From positions 124,001 to 188,000 of the forward strand of contig NZ_JASISO010000006.1 in NCBI RefSeq assembly GCF_030063135.1: a stretch of 64,000 nucleotides of DNA, given 5' to 3'. Of the stretch, positions 26,238-36,468 are shown in pieces (the stretch's first letter is position 1; each line of letters opens with the position of its first letter). The DNA is from Streptomyces sp. G-G2. Its GTDB lineage: Bacteria > Actinomycetota > Actinomycetes > Streptomycetales > Streptomycetaceae. The notes under the pieces were generated by a model. It worked only from the letters and a program-made list of their open reading frames with translations, made no database searches and had not been told where the DNA came from. The position numbers and the translations under genes are program-made.

Positions 26238-27251
26238 GTGACCGACCACGCTTTCGCACCCGCCTCCGCAGCCGCCCCCGAGCCCACGGGCCGCATCGTC
26301 CTGCTGACCGCCAGCCACCGGGTCGCCCCCGGCCTGCTGTCCTGGCCCGCGTGGCAGACCCTGCACGCCGCCGACCGGGTGCTGTGCGCCGACCCCGGCC
26401 ATCCGCAGCTGCCGTACCTGCGCGAGGCGGGCGTCGAGGTCGAGGGGGCCGTGCCGGACGCGCCCGAGCTGGTCGAGGCCTGCGCGGGCGGCCGCACCGT
26501 GGTGATCCTGCCCGGCGGCGAGGGCGACCAGCGGCTCACCGACGGGCTGGCCCGGCTGGCCGGCTCCGGCCGGGTCTCCATGCCCGACCTGGAACTGCTG
26601 CCCGGCTCCTACGACCTGCCCGGCGCCCGGCTGCTCGACCTGGTCCAGGTCATGGACCGGGTCCGCCGCGAGTGCCCCTGGACCTCCCGCCAGACCCACG
26701 AGGGCCTCGCGGCGTACGGCATCGAGGAAGCGTACGAACTCGTCGAGGCGATCGAGGACGGCGACCGCGACGATCTGCGGGAGGAGCTGGGCGACGTACT
26801 CCTCCAGGTCGTCTTCCACGCGCGGATCGCCGAAGAGGGCGGAGCGGGAGAAGAGGACGAGCCCTTCTCCATCGACGACGTGGCCGGAAGCATCGTCGAG
26901 AAGCTGATCCACCGCCACCCGCACGTCTTCGGCGACGAACGCGCGGACACGCCCGAGGACGTCCACGCGATCTGGCAGCGCACCAAGGCCGAGGAGAAGC
27001 GGCGCGCATCGGTGACCGACGGGGTCCCGCTGGCCCAGCCCGGCCTGGCGCTCGCGGCGAAGCTCGCGGGCCGGGTCCGTACGGGCGCGCTGGACGTGCC
27101 GCTGCCGGGCGGCGAGGGCATCGGGTACGAGCTGCTGGCCCTGGCGGTGCGCGCCGAGGCGGCGGGGACCGATCCCGAGACCGCGCTGCGCGCGGCGGCC
27201 CGCGTCTACCGGGACGCGATCCGCGCCGCCGAGGGCGTCCGCCCCGTCTGA
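26238..27251 (+). CDS. mazG: Nucleoside triphosphate pyrophosphohydrolase MazG
   Basis: This 337-residue enzyme hydrolyses (d)NTPs to NMP and pyrophosphate and cleans up abnormal nucleotides. The C-terminal catalytic domain (about 130-240) has the MazG entry CPWTSRQTHEGL and the acidic metal-binding helices EEAYELVEAIEDGDRDDLRE with EELGD. The first 120 residues form the SAM-methylase-like domain found in actinobacterial MazG (IVLLTASHRVAPGLLS). GGAGGT lies upstream of the GTG start. It may be cotranscribed with the lipoprotein gene before it. Confidence 0.95.
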   Translation: MTDHAFAPASAAAPEPTGRIVLLTASHRVAPGLLSWPAWQTLHAADRVLCADPGHPQLPYLREAGVEVEGAVPDAPELVEACAGGRTVVILPGGEGDQRLTDGLARLAGSGRVSMPDLELLPGSYDLPGARLLDLVQVMDRVRRECPWTSRQTHEGLAAYGIEEAYELVEAIEDGDRDDLREELGDVLLQVVFHARIAEEGGAGEEDEPFSIDDVAGSIVEKLIHRHPHVFGDERADTPEDVHAIWQRTKAEEKRRASVTDGVPLAQPGLALAAKLAGRVRTGALDVPLPGGEGIGYELLALAVRAEAAGTDPETALRAAARVYRDAIRAAEGVRPV

Positions 27252-27309
27252 CACCCCTCTTCGGCGCCTCCCTCCGGCGCCTCCCTCCGGCCGTCCCGCT
27301 GGCCCTGCC

Positions 27310-28596
27310 TCAGGGGCGGGGGGCCCGGCCGCCGGGGTTGTGCCAGTGCGGTGCGGGACGGTTCAGGAACCACTCGCCGAAACCCAGCGGGCGGGGTGTG
27401 CCCGGTCCGGGGGGCGCGGGCACCGCGTCGTGGTGGACCCGGTCCGGGACGGCGCCCAGCTCCGCCAGCAGCGCCGCGGTCCGCTCGACGAACGGCGGCG
27501 GCCCGCTCAGGTACACGTCCTGGTCGGGCCAGAGCCCGCGGGTGCCGAGCGCGGTCGCGAGCCGGTCGGTGGCCTCCTCGCGGCGGCGCCCGGGCGCGGG
27601 CGTGATGTAGGTGACGGCGAGCCAGCGGTGCGCGGCCGCGCAGGCGTCGATCAGCGGCCGGTCGTACAGGTGCGCCGCGTCGCGCGCGACGACGAAGAGC
27701 CGTACGCCCTGATCCGGGGGGTGCGCCAGCAGCTGCTCCAGCATGGCGCGCACCGGGGCCCAGCCGGTGCCGGCCGCGATGAAGGTGGCGGGCCGGTCCG
27801 CGCGGCGCAGCGCGACCCGGCCGCCCGCCGCGCCGAGCCGCAGGCTCTCGCCGGGCCCGGTGTCCCGGACCAGGACGCCGCTGAGCCTGCCGCCCTCGAT
27901 CCGGCTGACGTGGAGGTCGAGGGTGTGGTCGGCGCGGGGCGCGTTGCCGAGGGAGTACGTGCGCCAGGTGGCGGGCACCCGGGCGCTGCTCACGCTGACG
28001 TACTGGCCCGGCAGATAGGGGAGCGGGATGTGCGGGCGCAGGGTCAGGACGCCGATGTCCTGTCCGTAGCGCAGGTGGCGCACTACTTCCGCGTCCCACC
28101 AGGGCGGGTCCTCGCTCGCGGCGGCGCCCGAGGTCATCACGTCGGCGATGAACCGGTAGGCCTCGGCCCAGGCCCGCTCGACGGGCGGCGTCCAGGCGGG
28201 TCCGGAGGCCGCGGCGAGGGCGGCGAGCAGGCTGGTGCCGACGGCGGCGTAGTGCTCGGGTCCCGCGAGGAACTTGCGGTGGTCGCGGCCGAGGTCGCGG
28301 AGATAGGGGAGGAGGGCCTCGTCGTCGAGGCGGGCGATGACGTGGGTGAGGGCGGCGAAGAGCCGGTCCCGCTGGCGTTCCATGTCCTCGGTGGCGGGCG
28401 GGAACAGTTCGCGGATGCCGGGGTTGTGCCAGAAGAGGTGGGTGTAGAAGAACTTGGCCGCGTGCTCGGCCCGTCTCTCCACCACCGCGAAGCTGCTCTT
28501 CAAGATCGTCACATCCACAAGACCGACAGTAGGAACGGCGGGGAACCCGGGGTCAAGGGAAGGGCGATCTGCGGACAGCCGCGGAATAGCAGTCAT
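27310..28596 (-). CDS. Flavohemoprotein-like globin with FAD/NAD reductase domain
   Basis: This protein is up to 428 residues long. The globin domain (about 28-160) has FFYTHLFWHNPGIRELFP, containing the B10 Tyr, and the proximal His region DHRKFLAG. The reductase part has the FAD motif RTYSLGNAP and the NAD motif GTGWAPVRAMLEQ. Hmp-type enzymes turn nitric oxide into nitrate. The listed start (ATG 28596) is only five bases from the divergent P450 start and has no ribosome site; a GTG at 28518 (VDVTILKSSF) gives the normal globin N-terminus and is the likelier true start. The reductase lacks the usual spacing of Escherichia Hmp, so the reaction is not certain. Confidence 0.85.
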   Translation of the reverse strand: MTAIPRLSADRPSLDPGFPAVPTVGLVDVTILKSSFAVVERRAEHAAKFFYTHLFWHNPGIRELFPPATEDMERQRDRLFAALTHVIARLDDEALLPYLRDLGRDHRKFLAGPEHYAAVGTSLLAALAAASGPAWTPPVERAWAEAYRFIADVMTSGAAASEDPPWWDAEVVRHLRYGQDIGVLTLRPHIPLPYLPGQYVSVSSARVPATWRTYSLGNAPRADHTLDLHVSRIEGGRLSGVLVRDTGPGESLRLGAAGGRVALRRADRPATFIAAGTGWAPVRAMLEQLLAHPPDQGVRLFVVARDAAHLYDRPLIDACAAAHRWLAVTYITPAPGRRREEATDRLATALGTRGLWPDQDVYLSGPPPFVERTAALLAELGAVPDRVHHDAVPAPPGPGTPRPLGFGEWFLNRPAPHWHNPGGRAPRP

Positions 28597-28601
28597 ATGG
28601 G

Positions 28602-29981
28602 ATGAGCGGCCGGTTGCCGGGGTACGGTCACGTGGTGCACCAGCAGATCCCCGCCGAGACCCCCGCGGCAGCCCCCGCCGAAGAGCCCGCAGCGGCCTCC
28701 GCCGGGGCCGCTCCTCCCCTCTTCACCTGGGAGTTCGCGACCGACCCCTACCCGGCGTACGCCTGGCTGCGCGAGCACGCGCCCGTGCACCGCACCGAGC
28801 TTCCCAGCGGGGTCCAGGCCTGGCTGGTCACCCGGTACGCCGATGCCCGTCAGGCCCTCGCGGACCAGCGGCTGAGCAAGAACCCGGCGAACCACGCGGG
28901 GTCCGCGCACGCCAAGGGCAGGACGGGGATCCCGGGGGAGCGCAAGGCCGAGCTGATGACGCACCTGCTCAACATCGACCCGCCGGACCACACCCGGCTG
29001 CGCCGACTGGTCTCGAAGGCCTTCACCCCGGCCCGGGTCGCCGAGTTCGCCCCGCGGGTGCAGGAGCTGACCGACCAGCTCATCGACGCGTTCATCGAAA
29101 AGGCGAGGACCGCGGAGAAGGGGGAGGCGGAGAAGGGGGAGGCGGACCTCATCCACGACTTCGCGTTCCCGCTCCCCATCTACGCCATCTGCGAGCTGCT
29201 CGGCGTACCGCGCGAGGACCAGGACGACTTCCGGGACTGGGCCGGGATGATGATCCGGCACGGCGGCGGCCCGCGCGGCGGGGTCGCGCGCTCCGTGAAG
29301 AAGATGCGGAACTATCTGGTCGAGCTGATCCACCGTAAAAGGGACGAACCCGGCGACGACCTGATCTCGGGTCTGATCCGGGCCAGCGACCACGGCGAGC
29401 ACCTGACGGAGAACGAGGCCGCCGCCATGGCCTTCATCCTGTTGTTCGCCGGGTTCGAGACCACGGTGAACCTCATCGGCAACGGGGTCCACTCCCTCTT
29501 CATGAATCCGGACCAGCGCGCCCGCCTCCAGGACTCCCTCGCGGCGGGCGAGAGCGGCCTGCTCGCCACCGGGGTCGAGGAACTGCTCCGCTACGACGGC
29601 CCGGTCGAGCTGGCCACCTGGCGCTTCGCCACCGAGGACCTGACCCTGGGCGGCCAGGACATCACGGCGGGCGATCCGGTGCTCGTGGTCCTCGCGGCGG
29701 CCGACCGCGACCCCGAGCGGTTCGCCGAGCCCGACACCCTGGACCTCTCGCGCGGTGACAACCAGCACCTCGGATACGGGCACGGCATCCACTACTGTCT
29801 GGGCGCTCCGCTTGCCCGGCTGGAGGGTCAGACGGCGCTCGCGACTTTGCTGACGCGTCTGCCCGATCTGGAACTCGCCATTCCCCCCGAGGAGCTGCGC
29901 TGGCGCGGCGGACTGATCATGCGTGGCCTGCGCACGCTTCCCGTCCGCTTCACACCCCCAAACGTTTCGGACGCGGGCTGA
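28602..29981 (+). CDS. Cytochrome P450
   Basis: This protein of up to 459 residues is a soluble bacterial P450. The I-helix oxygen motif is AGFETT, the K-helix ExxR is EELLR, and the haem loop is GYGHGIHYCLGAPLAR with the Cys ligand. A Tyr replaces the usual Phe of FGxGxHxC at the loop start. An Ala/Pro-rich N-terminus of about 35 residues precedes the normal fold (FATDPYPAYAWLREHAPVHR). Neither the ATG at 28602 nor the GTG at 28635 has a good ribosome site; the GTG is plausible. An EKGEAEKGEA repeat sits in the F-G region. No ferredoxin is adjacent; the divergent flavin reductase-globin is the nearest redox protein. Confidence 0.92.
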   Translation: MSGRLPGYGHVVHQQIPAETPAAAPAEEPAAASAGAAPPLFTWEFATDPYPAYAWLREHAPVHRTELPSGVQAWLVTRYADARQALADQRLSKNPANHAGSAHAKGRTGIPGERKAELMTHLLNIDPPDHTRLRRLVSKAFTPARVAEFAPRVQELTDQLIDAFIEKARTAEKGEAEKGEADLIHDFAFPLPIYAICELLGVPREDQDDFRDWAGMMIRHGGGPRGGVARSVKKMRNYLVELIHRKRDEPGDDLISGLIRASDHGEHLTENEAAAMAFILLFAGFETTVNLIGNGVHSLFMNPDQRARLQDSLAAGESGLLATGVEELLRYDGPVELATWRFATEDLTLGGQDITAGDPVLVVLAAADRDPERFAEPDTLDLSRGDNQHLGYGHGIHYCLGAPLARLEGQTALATLLTRLPDLELAIPPEELRWRGGLIMRGLRTLPVRFTPPNVSDAG

Positions 29982-30022
29982 GGCTCTCCGACGGGTCTGC
30001 CGGGGGCCCCAGCTGATACACC

Positions 30023-30036
30023 GTCACATTTGTGAC
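30023..30036. promoter_or_regulatory. Palindrome GTCACA-TT-TGTGAC upstream of the first rpf gene
   Basis: This 14-bp inverted repeat lies about 90 bases before the first rpf ATG. A shorter one, CTTGT-G-ACAAG, follows at 30062-30072. The GTCACA/TGTGAC half-sites are like CRP/FNR-family sites turned outward. The regulator is unknown. Confidence 0.5.
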
Positions 30037-30128
30037 CTCGACGTGATCTGCGCATCATCGACTTGTGACAAGCGTTCGAACCCGGCTAGGTTCGCGTCGC
30101 CCCGCCGCCACGCGAAAGGTCCACGCTC

Positions 30129-31160
30129 ATGCGCTCCGGGAACGGCCGCCACAGACGCCCCCGTCAGGTCCCCGCACTTGTCGTCACCGCCGGAGTCGCG
30201 GGCTCCGCACTCGCCCTGCCGCTGTTCGCCGCCACTGGCGCGAGCGCGGCGGAGACCACCACCTGGGACAAGGTGGCCGAGTGCGAGAGCGGCGGCACCT
30301 GGAGCGCCGACTTCGGCAGCGGGTCCTACGGCGGGCTCCAGTTCACCCTGGCGCAGTGGCGGAGTGCGGGCGGTCTGGAGTTCGCCGCACGGCCCGACCT
30401 GGCCAGCCGCTCGCAGCAGATCACCATCGCCGAGCGCGTGCTCGCCTCGCAGGGTCCGCAGGCCTGGCCGCTGTGCGGGGAGTCCTCCGGGCTCACCCGG
30501 CAGGGCCCCGCCGCCTCGGTGGATCCGGGGACGCCCGGAGGATCCGGTTCCATCGCGCCGACCCCGGTGCGGCCCGAGGAGTCCCCGGCCCCGGCCGCCG
30601 GTGCGCAGGCCCCCGCGCCCGTGACCCCGTCGCCCTCGACCGGCCGCATCCCCGGGGCCACCACCCCGCCCGGGTCGTACCCGTCGACGCCCGGCAGCCC
30701 GCTCACCTCCGGACTGCCCGTCATGCCCGAGCCGATTCCGGCCCCGCCGCAGACCACCGCCCCGGGCGCCGACGCCGGCAGCACCCCGGGCGGCCCGACG
30801 GGGACCACGGGATCGCCCACGCCGTCCGTACCGGGCAGCCCCGTGCCCACGTCCGACCCGACGTCACCCGCGCCCGCTCCGACCGCCGGAGGCCCGTCGG
30901 CCCTGACCCTCCCCGGTGGCGAAACGGGCGCAAGCGCCGGAAAGCACCGTGGAACGCCCGCCGAAGAGGCTCCCGTCACACCTGACGCCGCGTCCGATCC
31001 GACGTACACGGTGAAGGCGGGCGACAACCTGACGGCCATCGCGCACGCTCGGGGAGTCAAGGGTGGCTGGAATGCCCTTTACGAGGCGAATGAGCAGGTC
31101 ATCGGGCATGACGCCGACCTCATCACGCCGGGTCAGAATCTCGATCTAAGCCAGAAATAG
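30129..31160 (+). CDS. Resuscitation-promoting factor-like protein with LysM domain
   Basis: This 343-residue secreted muralytic protein has a signal peptide ending at about Ala40 (ATGASA). The Rpf transglycosylase-like domain is at 42-118 (WDKVAECESGGTWSADFGSG), with the predicted catalytic Glu53 in CESGG. A long Pro/Thr/Ser/Gly linker at 130-290 carries several PT-type repeats, and a C-terminal LysM domain follows from about 293 (YTVKAGDNLTAIAHARGVKG), which binds peptidoglycan. Rpf proteins cleave wall glycan and promote spore germination. AAAGG precedes the ATG. Unlike the next gene, the leader is short and shows no riboswitch. Confidence 0.93.
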   Translation: MRSGNGRHRRPRQVPALVVTAGVAGSALALPLFAATGASAAETTTWDKVAECESGGTWSADFGSGSYGGLQFTLAQWRSAGGLEFAARPDLASRSQQITIAERVLASQGPQAWPLCGESSGLTRQGPAASVDPGTPGGSGSIAPTPVRPEESPAPAAGAQAPAPVTPSPSTGRIPGATTPPGSYPSTPGSPLTSGLPVMPEPIPAPPQTTAPGADAGSTPGGPTGTTGSPTPSVPGSPVPTSDPTSPAPAPTAGGPSALTLPGGETGASAGKHRGTPAEEAPVTPDAASDPTYTVKAGDNLTAIAHARGVKGGWNALYEANEQVIGHDADLITPGQNLDLSQK

Positions 31161-31261
31161 GGGCACTTCGGGCAGGCGTGCGCCTCGTATGTCCCATTCG
31201 TGCAAGTGAGACATGCATCTCTTCGGTTCAACTGGCGTGTCCTGTTCGGCGACTGCCGTAA

Positions 31262-32317
<1,056 letters not shown>

Positions 32318-32324
32318 ACCTTCC

Positions 32325-32342
32325 GCGAACGGACCCGTTCGC
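32325..32342 (+). terminator. Short hairpin just after the second rpf gene
   Basis: GCGAACGG and CCGTTCGC are separated by two bases and start eight bases after the stop codon. Together with the longer stem downstream it probably ends the rpf transcript. Confidence 0.6.
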
Positions 32343-32370
32343 GCACCGCTCGACCCCCACCGCTTGATCC

Positions 32371-32408
32371 CATCGCCCGGCGCGTCTCCCCCGACGCGCC
32401 GGGCGATG
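32371..32408 (+). terminator. Strong 16-bp stem terminator
   Basis: CATCGCCCGGCGCGTC pairs perfectly with GACGCGCCGGGCGATG around a six-base loop. No T-run follows. It separates rpf from eno. The remaining 200 bases to eno show no open gene; a TAGGCT at 32541 might be the eno -10 box. Confidence 0.85.
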
Positions 32409-32575
32409 GTGTGTGCGCGGGGCGAACGGCATCCCGCAGGGGGCTCCTTCCGTCTTGCCGTATGTCCCGGAAGGGGGGTATTCAGACCCTTTTTCGTCCC
32501 ACGGACCGGGTGGTCGGCTGGCCGAGTGCCCGGAGCCGGTTAGGCTCTAGGCGGCAAGGCCATCCCACGGCCTGA

Positions 32576-33898
<1,323 letters not shown>

Positions 33899-33926
33899 TC
33901 CCCGCAGGGCCTGACAGCCTCCGTAC

Positions 33927-33961
33927 GTCCCCGCGCTCGGTCCCGTACCGTGTGCGGGGAC
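33927..33961 (+). terminator. Possible hairpin between eno and the FtsB-like gene
   Basis: GTCCCCGC and GCGGGGAC form an 8-bp stem around a 19-base loop, about 30 bases after the eno stop. The long loop makes it only a weak candidate. Confidence 0.4.
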
Positions 33962-34010
33962 GTATTGCTGTGTGAGTGGACCGGTACGCGTACAGAGGGG
34001 AGGCGGGTCA

Positions 34011-34493
34011 ATGGCCGGGAACCGGGATCGGTTCTCCACCTTCTCGACCGCGACCAGGCTCAAGCAGCTCGGTGAGCGGACCGCCGCCCACGTCTACCGC
34101 TCGCAGTCGCGCCGCCAGGTGCGCCGCAGCAGGCTGACCGGCCGGGCCGCGCTGCTCGTCCTCGTCCTCTGTACCCTGGTCGTCGCCCTCGCCTATCCGA
34201 TGCGCCAGTACGTCTCCCAGCGCTCGGAGATCGCGGACCAGCAGCGGGCCGCCGACCGGGCGGGCAAGCGACTGGACGAACTCCGCGACGAGAAGGCCCG
34301 TTGGCAGGACCCGGCGTACGCGGAACAGCAGGCGCGCAAGCACCTGCACTACGTCCGACCGGGGGAGATCGGCTACACCATGGTCGACTCCGAGGCCGAG
34401 GAGCGCCGCCGCACCGCGACGGCGACCACCGACCGGCCCTGGTACTCGAACGTCTGGGACGGCGTCGACAAGGCCGACCGCCCCGCCGACTGA
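34011..34493 (+). CDS. FtsB/DivIC-family septum formation protein
   Basis: This 160-residue single-span protein has a basic cytoplasmic N-terminus (about 45 residues), one helix (ALLVLVLCTLVVALAYPM) and then a coiled coil (SEIADQQRAADRAGKRLDEL). The family motif is DPAYAEQQARKHLHYVRPGE. Such proteins form a complex with FtsL and FtsQ at the division septum. GGAGG lies seven bases before the ATG. It sits between eno and DUF501, an arrangement typical of actinobacteria. Confidence 0.92.
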   Translation: MAGNRDRFSTFSTATRLKQLGERTAAHVYRSQSRRQVRRSRLTGRAALLVLVLCTLVVALAYPMRQYVSQRSEIADQQRAADRAGKRLDELRDEKARWQDPAYAEQQARKHLHYVRPGEIGYTMVDSEAEERRRTATATTDRPWYSNVWDGVDKADRPAD

Positions 34494-34534
34494 CGTTCAC
34501 CGACCGACCTCTGACTGAAAGACTTCCTCCAGGC

Positions 34535-35080
34535 ATGCAGACGCCCCCGCCCCAGACCGAACGGACCGAGCCGACCGACGCGGACATCGCCGCGTTCGAG
34601 CAGCAGCTCGGCCGCCCGCCGCGCGGACTGCGCGCCATCGCGCACCGCTGCCCCTGCGGTCAGCCGGACGTGGTCGAGACCGCCCCGCGGCTGCCCGACG
34701 GGACGCCGTTCCCCACGCTGTACTACCTGACCTGCCCGCGGGCCGCCGGTGCCATCGGCACGCTGGAGGCCAACGGCGTGATGAGGGAGATGCAGGCCCG
34801 GCTCGCCACGGACCCGGAACTCGCCGCCGCCTACCGGGCCGCGCACGAGGACTACATCACCCGGCGCGACGCGATCGAGGTCCTGGAGAACTTCCCGAGC
34901 GCGGGCGGCATGCCCGACCGCGTGAAGTGCCTGCACGTGCTGGTGGGCCACTCGCTGGCCGCCGGACCGGGCGTGAACCCGTTCGGCGACGAGGCGCTCG
35001 CGATGCTCCCCGAGTGGTGGGCCAAGGGCGCCTGCGTCACCCCCTGCGCCACCCCGGCGCGGCAGGAGCCGGTCGCGTGA
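34535..35080 (+). CDS. DUF501-family protein
   Basis: This 181-residue soluble protein contains the DUF501 core: CPCGQPDVVETAPRLPDGTP, TLYYLTCPRA, then DRVKCLHVLVGHSLAAG with NPFGDEALAML. Conserved Cys and His residues suggest metal binding, but no activity is known. The ATG at 34535 has only a weak ribosome site. The stop overlaps the GTG of the phosphatase gene, so the two are coupled. The eno, FtsB-like, DUF501 and ppx order is a conserved actinobacterial run. Confidence 0.9.
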   Translation: MQTPPPQTERTEPTDADIAAFEQQLGRPPRGLRAIAHRCPCGQPDVVETAPRLPDGTPFPTLYYLTCPRAAGAIGTLEANGVMREMQARLATDPELAAAYRAAHEDYITRRDAIEVLENFPSAGGMPDRVKCLHVLVGHSLAAGPGVNPFGDEALAMLPEWWAKGACVTPCATPARQEPVA

Positions 35081-36018
35081 CCCGGGTCGCGGGCATCGAC
35101 TGCGGTACGAACTCCATCCGCCTGCTGGTCGCCGATTGCGACCCGGCGACCGGAGAGCTGATCGAGCTGGACCGGCGGATGGCCATCGTCCGCCTCGGCC
35201 AGGGCGTGGACCGGACCGGCAGGCTGGCCCCGGAGGCCCTGGAGCGCACCTTCGCGGCCTGCCGTGAGTACGCCGTCGTGATCAAGGAGCTGGGCGCCGA
35301 GCGGGTCCGCTTCGTGGCCACCTCCGCCTCGCGCGACGCGGAGAACCGGGACGAGTTCGTCCAGGGGGTCCTGGACATCCTGGGCGTCGAGCCCGAGGTG
35401 ATCAGCGGGGACCAGGAGGCGGAGTTCTCCTTCAACGGCGCCACCAAGGAGCTGAAGGGCCGCGACGACCTGGCGAAGCCCTACCTCGTGGTGGACATCG
35501 GCGGCGGCTCGACCGAGTTCGTGGTCGGCGACGACCGGGTGCGCGCCGCGCGCTCGGTGGACGTGGGCTGCGTCCGGATGACCGAACGCCACCTGGTCGT
35601 GGACGGGGTCGTCACCGACCCGCCGACCGGGGCGCAGGTCGCGGCGATGAGGGCCGACATCGAGGCGGCCCTGGACCTGGCGGCCGGGACGGTGCCGCTG
35701 GGTGAGGCGCGCACCCTGGTGGGCCTGGCGGGCTCCGTGACCACGGTCGCGGGCATCGCGCTGGGCCTGGCGGAGTACGACTCGCAGGCGATCCACCACA
35801 GCCGGATCCCGTACGCCGCGGTCCGTGAGATCAGCGAGCGGATGCTGACGCAGACGCACGCGGAGCGCTCGGCGATCGGCGTCATGCACCCCGGCCGGGT
35901 CGACGTGATCGGCGCGGGCGCGCTGGTCCTGCTGGCCGTGATGGAGCGTACGGGCGCCACGGAGGTCGTCGTCTCCGAGCACGACATCCTCGACGGGATC
36001 TGCTGGTCGGCGGCCTGA
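35077..36018 (+). CDS. Exopolyphosphatase / pppGpp phosphatase (Ppx/GppA family)
   Basis: This 313-residue enzyme has the actin-like ATPase fold. Phosphate-1 motif IDCGTNSIRLL is at the N-terminus and phosphate-2 motif VVDIGGGSTEFVVG at about 140. It should cleave terminal phosphate from polyphosphate or from pppGpp. It is the short single-module form (about 310 residues) usual in actinobacteria, without the C-terminal HD domain. The GTG overlaps the preceding stop and has AGGAG eight bases upstream. Confidence 0.93.
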   Translation: MTRVAGIDCGTNSIRLLVADCDPATGELIELDRRMAIVRLGQGVDRTGRLAPEALERTFAACREYAVVIKELGAERVRFVATSASRDAENRDEFVQGVLDILGVEPEVISGDQEAEFSFNGATKELKGRDDLAKPYLVVDIGGGSTEFVVGDDRVRAARSVDVGCVRMTERHLVVDGVVTDPPTGAQVAAMRADIEAALDLAAGTVPLGEARTLVGLAGSVTTVAGIALGLAEYDSQAIHHSRIPYAAVREISERMLTQTHAERSAIGVMHPGRVDVIGAGALVLLAVMERTGATEVVVSEHDILDGICWSAA

Positions 36019-36468
36019 CCGGAGGACCCGCCGGGGGCCCTGCGGAGGGTCCCGGCCGGGTCCCGCCGGGGTCCCTGGAGGGCCAATGGAGGGCCGCCGG
36101 GGGGCTGAAAGACCCCTCGTCCACACGAGGTTCGTGAAGTTCTTCACAAGGAAAAGGCGCTCGACGGGCCAACCTGATGCCCTCTGGTGGACTTCTTGAG
36201 GACTTCAGCCTTGTTTCGTGGACATGTTCGTGTGATTCGAAGGCATCCGCACGTCCTGACCGTAGGTATCCACGAGAGGCGTGGTCTACCCGGTCGATAG
36301 GCCGTCGGGCCAGTTCAGGGCGGGTGAACAACGTCCGCCGTCATGCGGTGGTTCCCCCCGCGCACCATGACCTCGGTCACGTGAGCCGCGCAGTGTAACA
36401 GAGGGGTGCATGCTGCTTGTGAAGGGGCTCACGAGCGCCCCCCCTTCAGGTGCTGGATACTCGTTCTC
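36019..36468. other. 450-base intergenic region upstream of ndh
   Basis: No gene is supported here. It holds a Rex-like operator at 36132-36149. The rest includes a GC-rich stretch just after ppx and about 300 bases of more mixed sequence that probably carries the ndh promoter and a long leader. I could not identify a convincing -35/-10 pair. Confidence 0.6.
36132..36149. promoter_or_regulatory. Rex-like operator upstream of NDH-2
   Basis: TCGTGAA-GTTC-TTCACAA matches the Rex consensus TTGTGAA-N4-TTCACAA at all but one position. Rex represses respiratory genes when NADH is low relative to NAD+ and releases DNA as NADH rises. A site about 320 bases before an NADH dehydrogenase gene makes biological sense. 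Confidence 0.75.
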
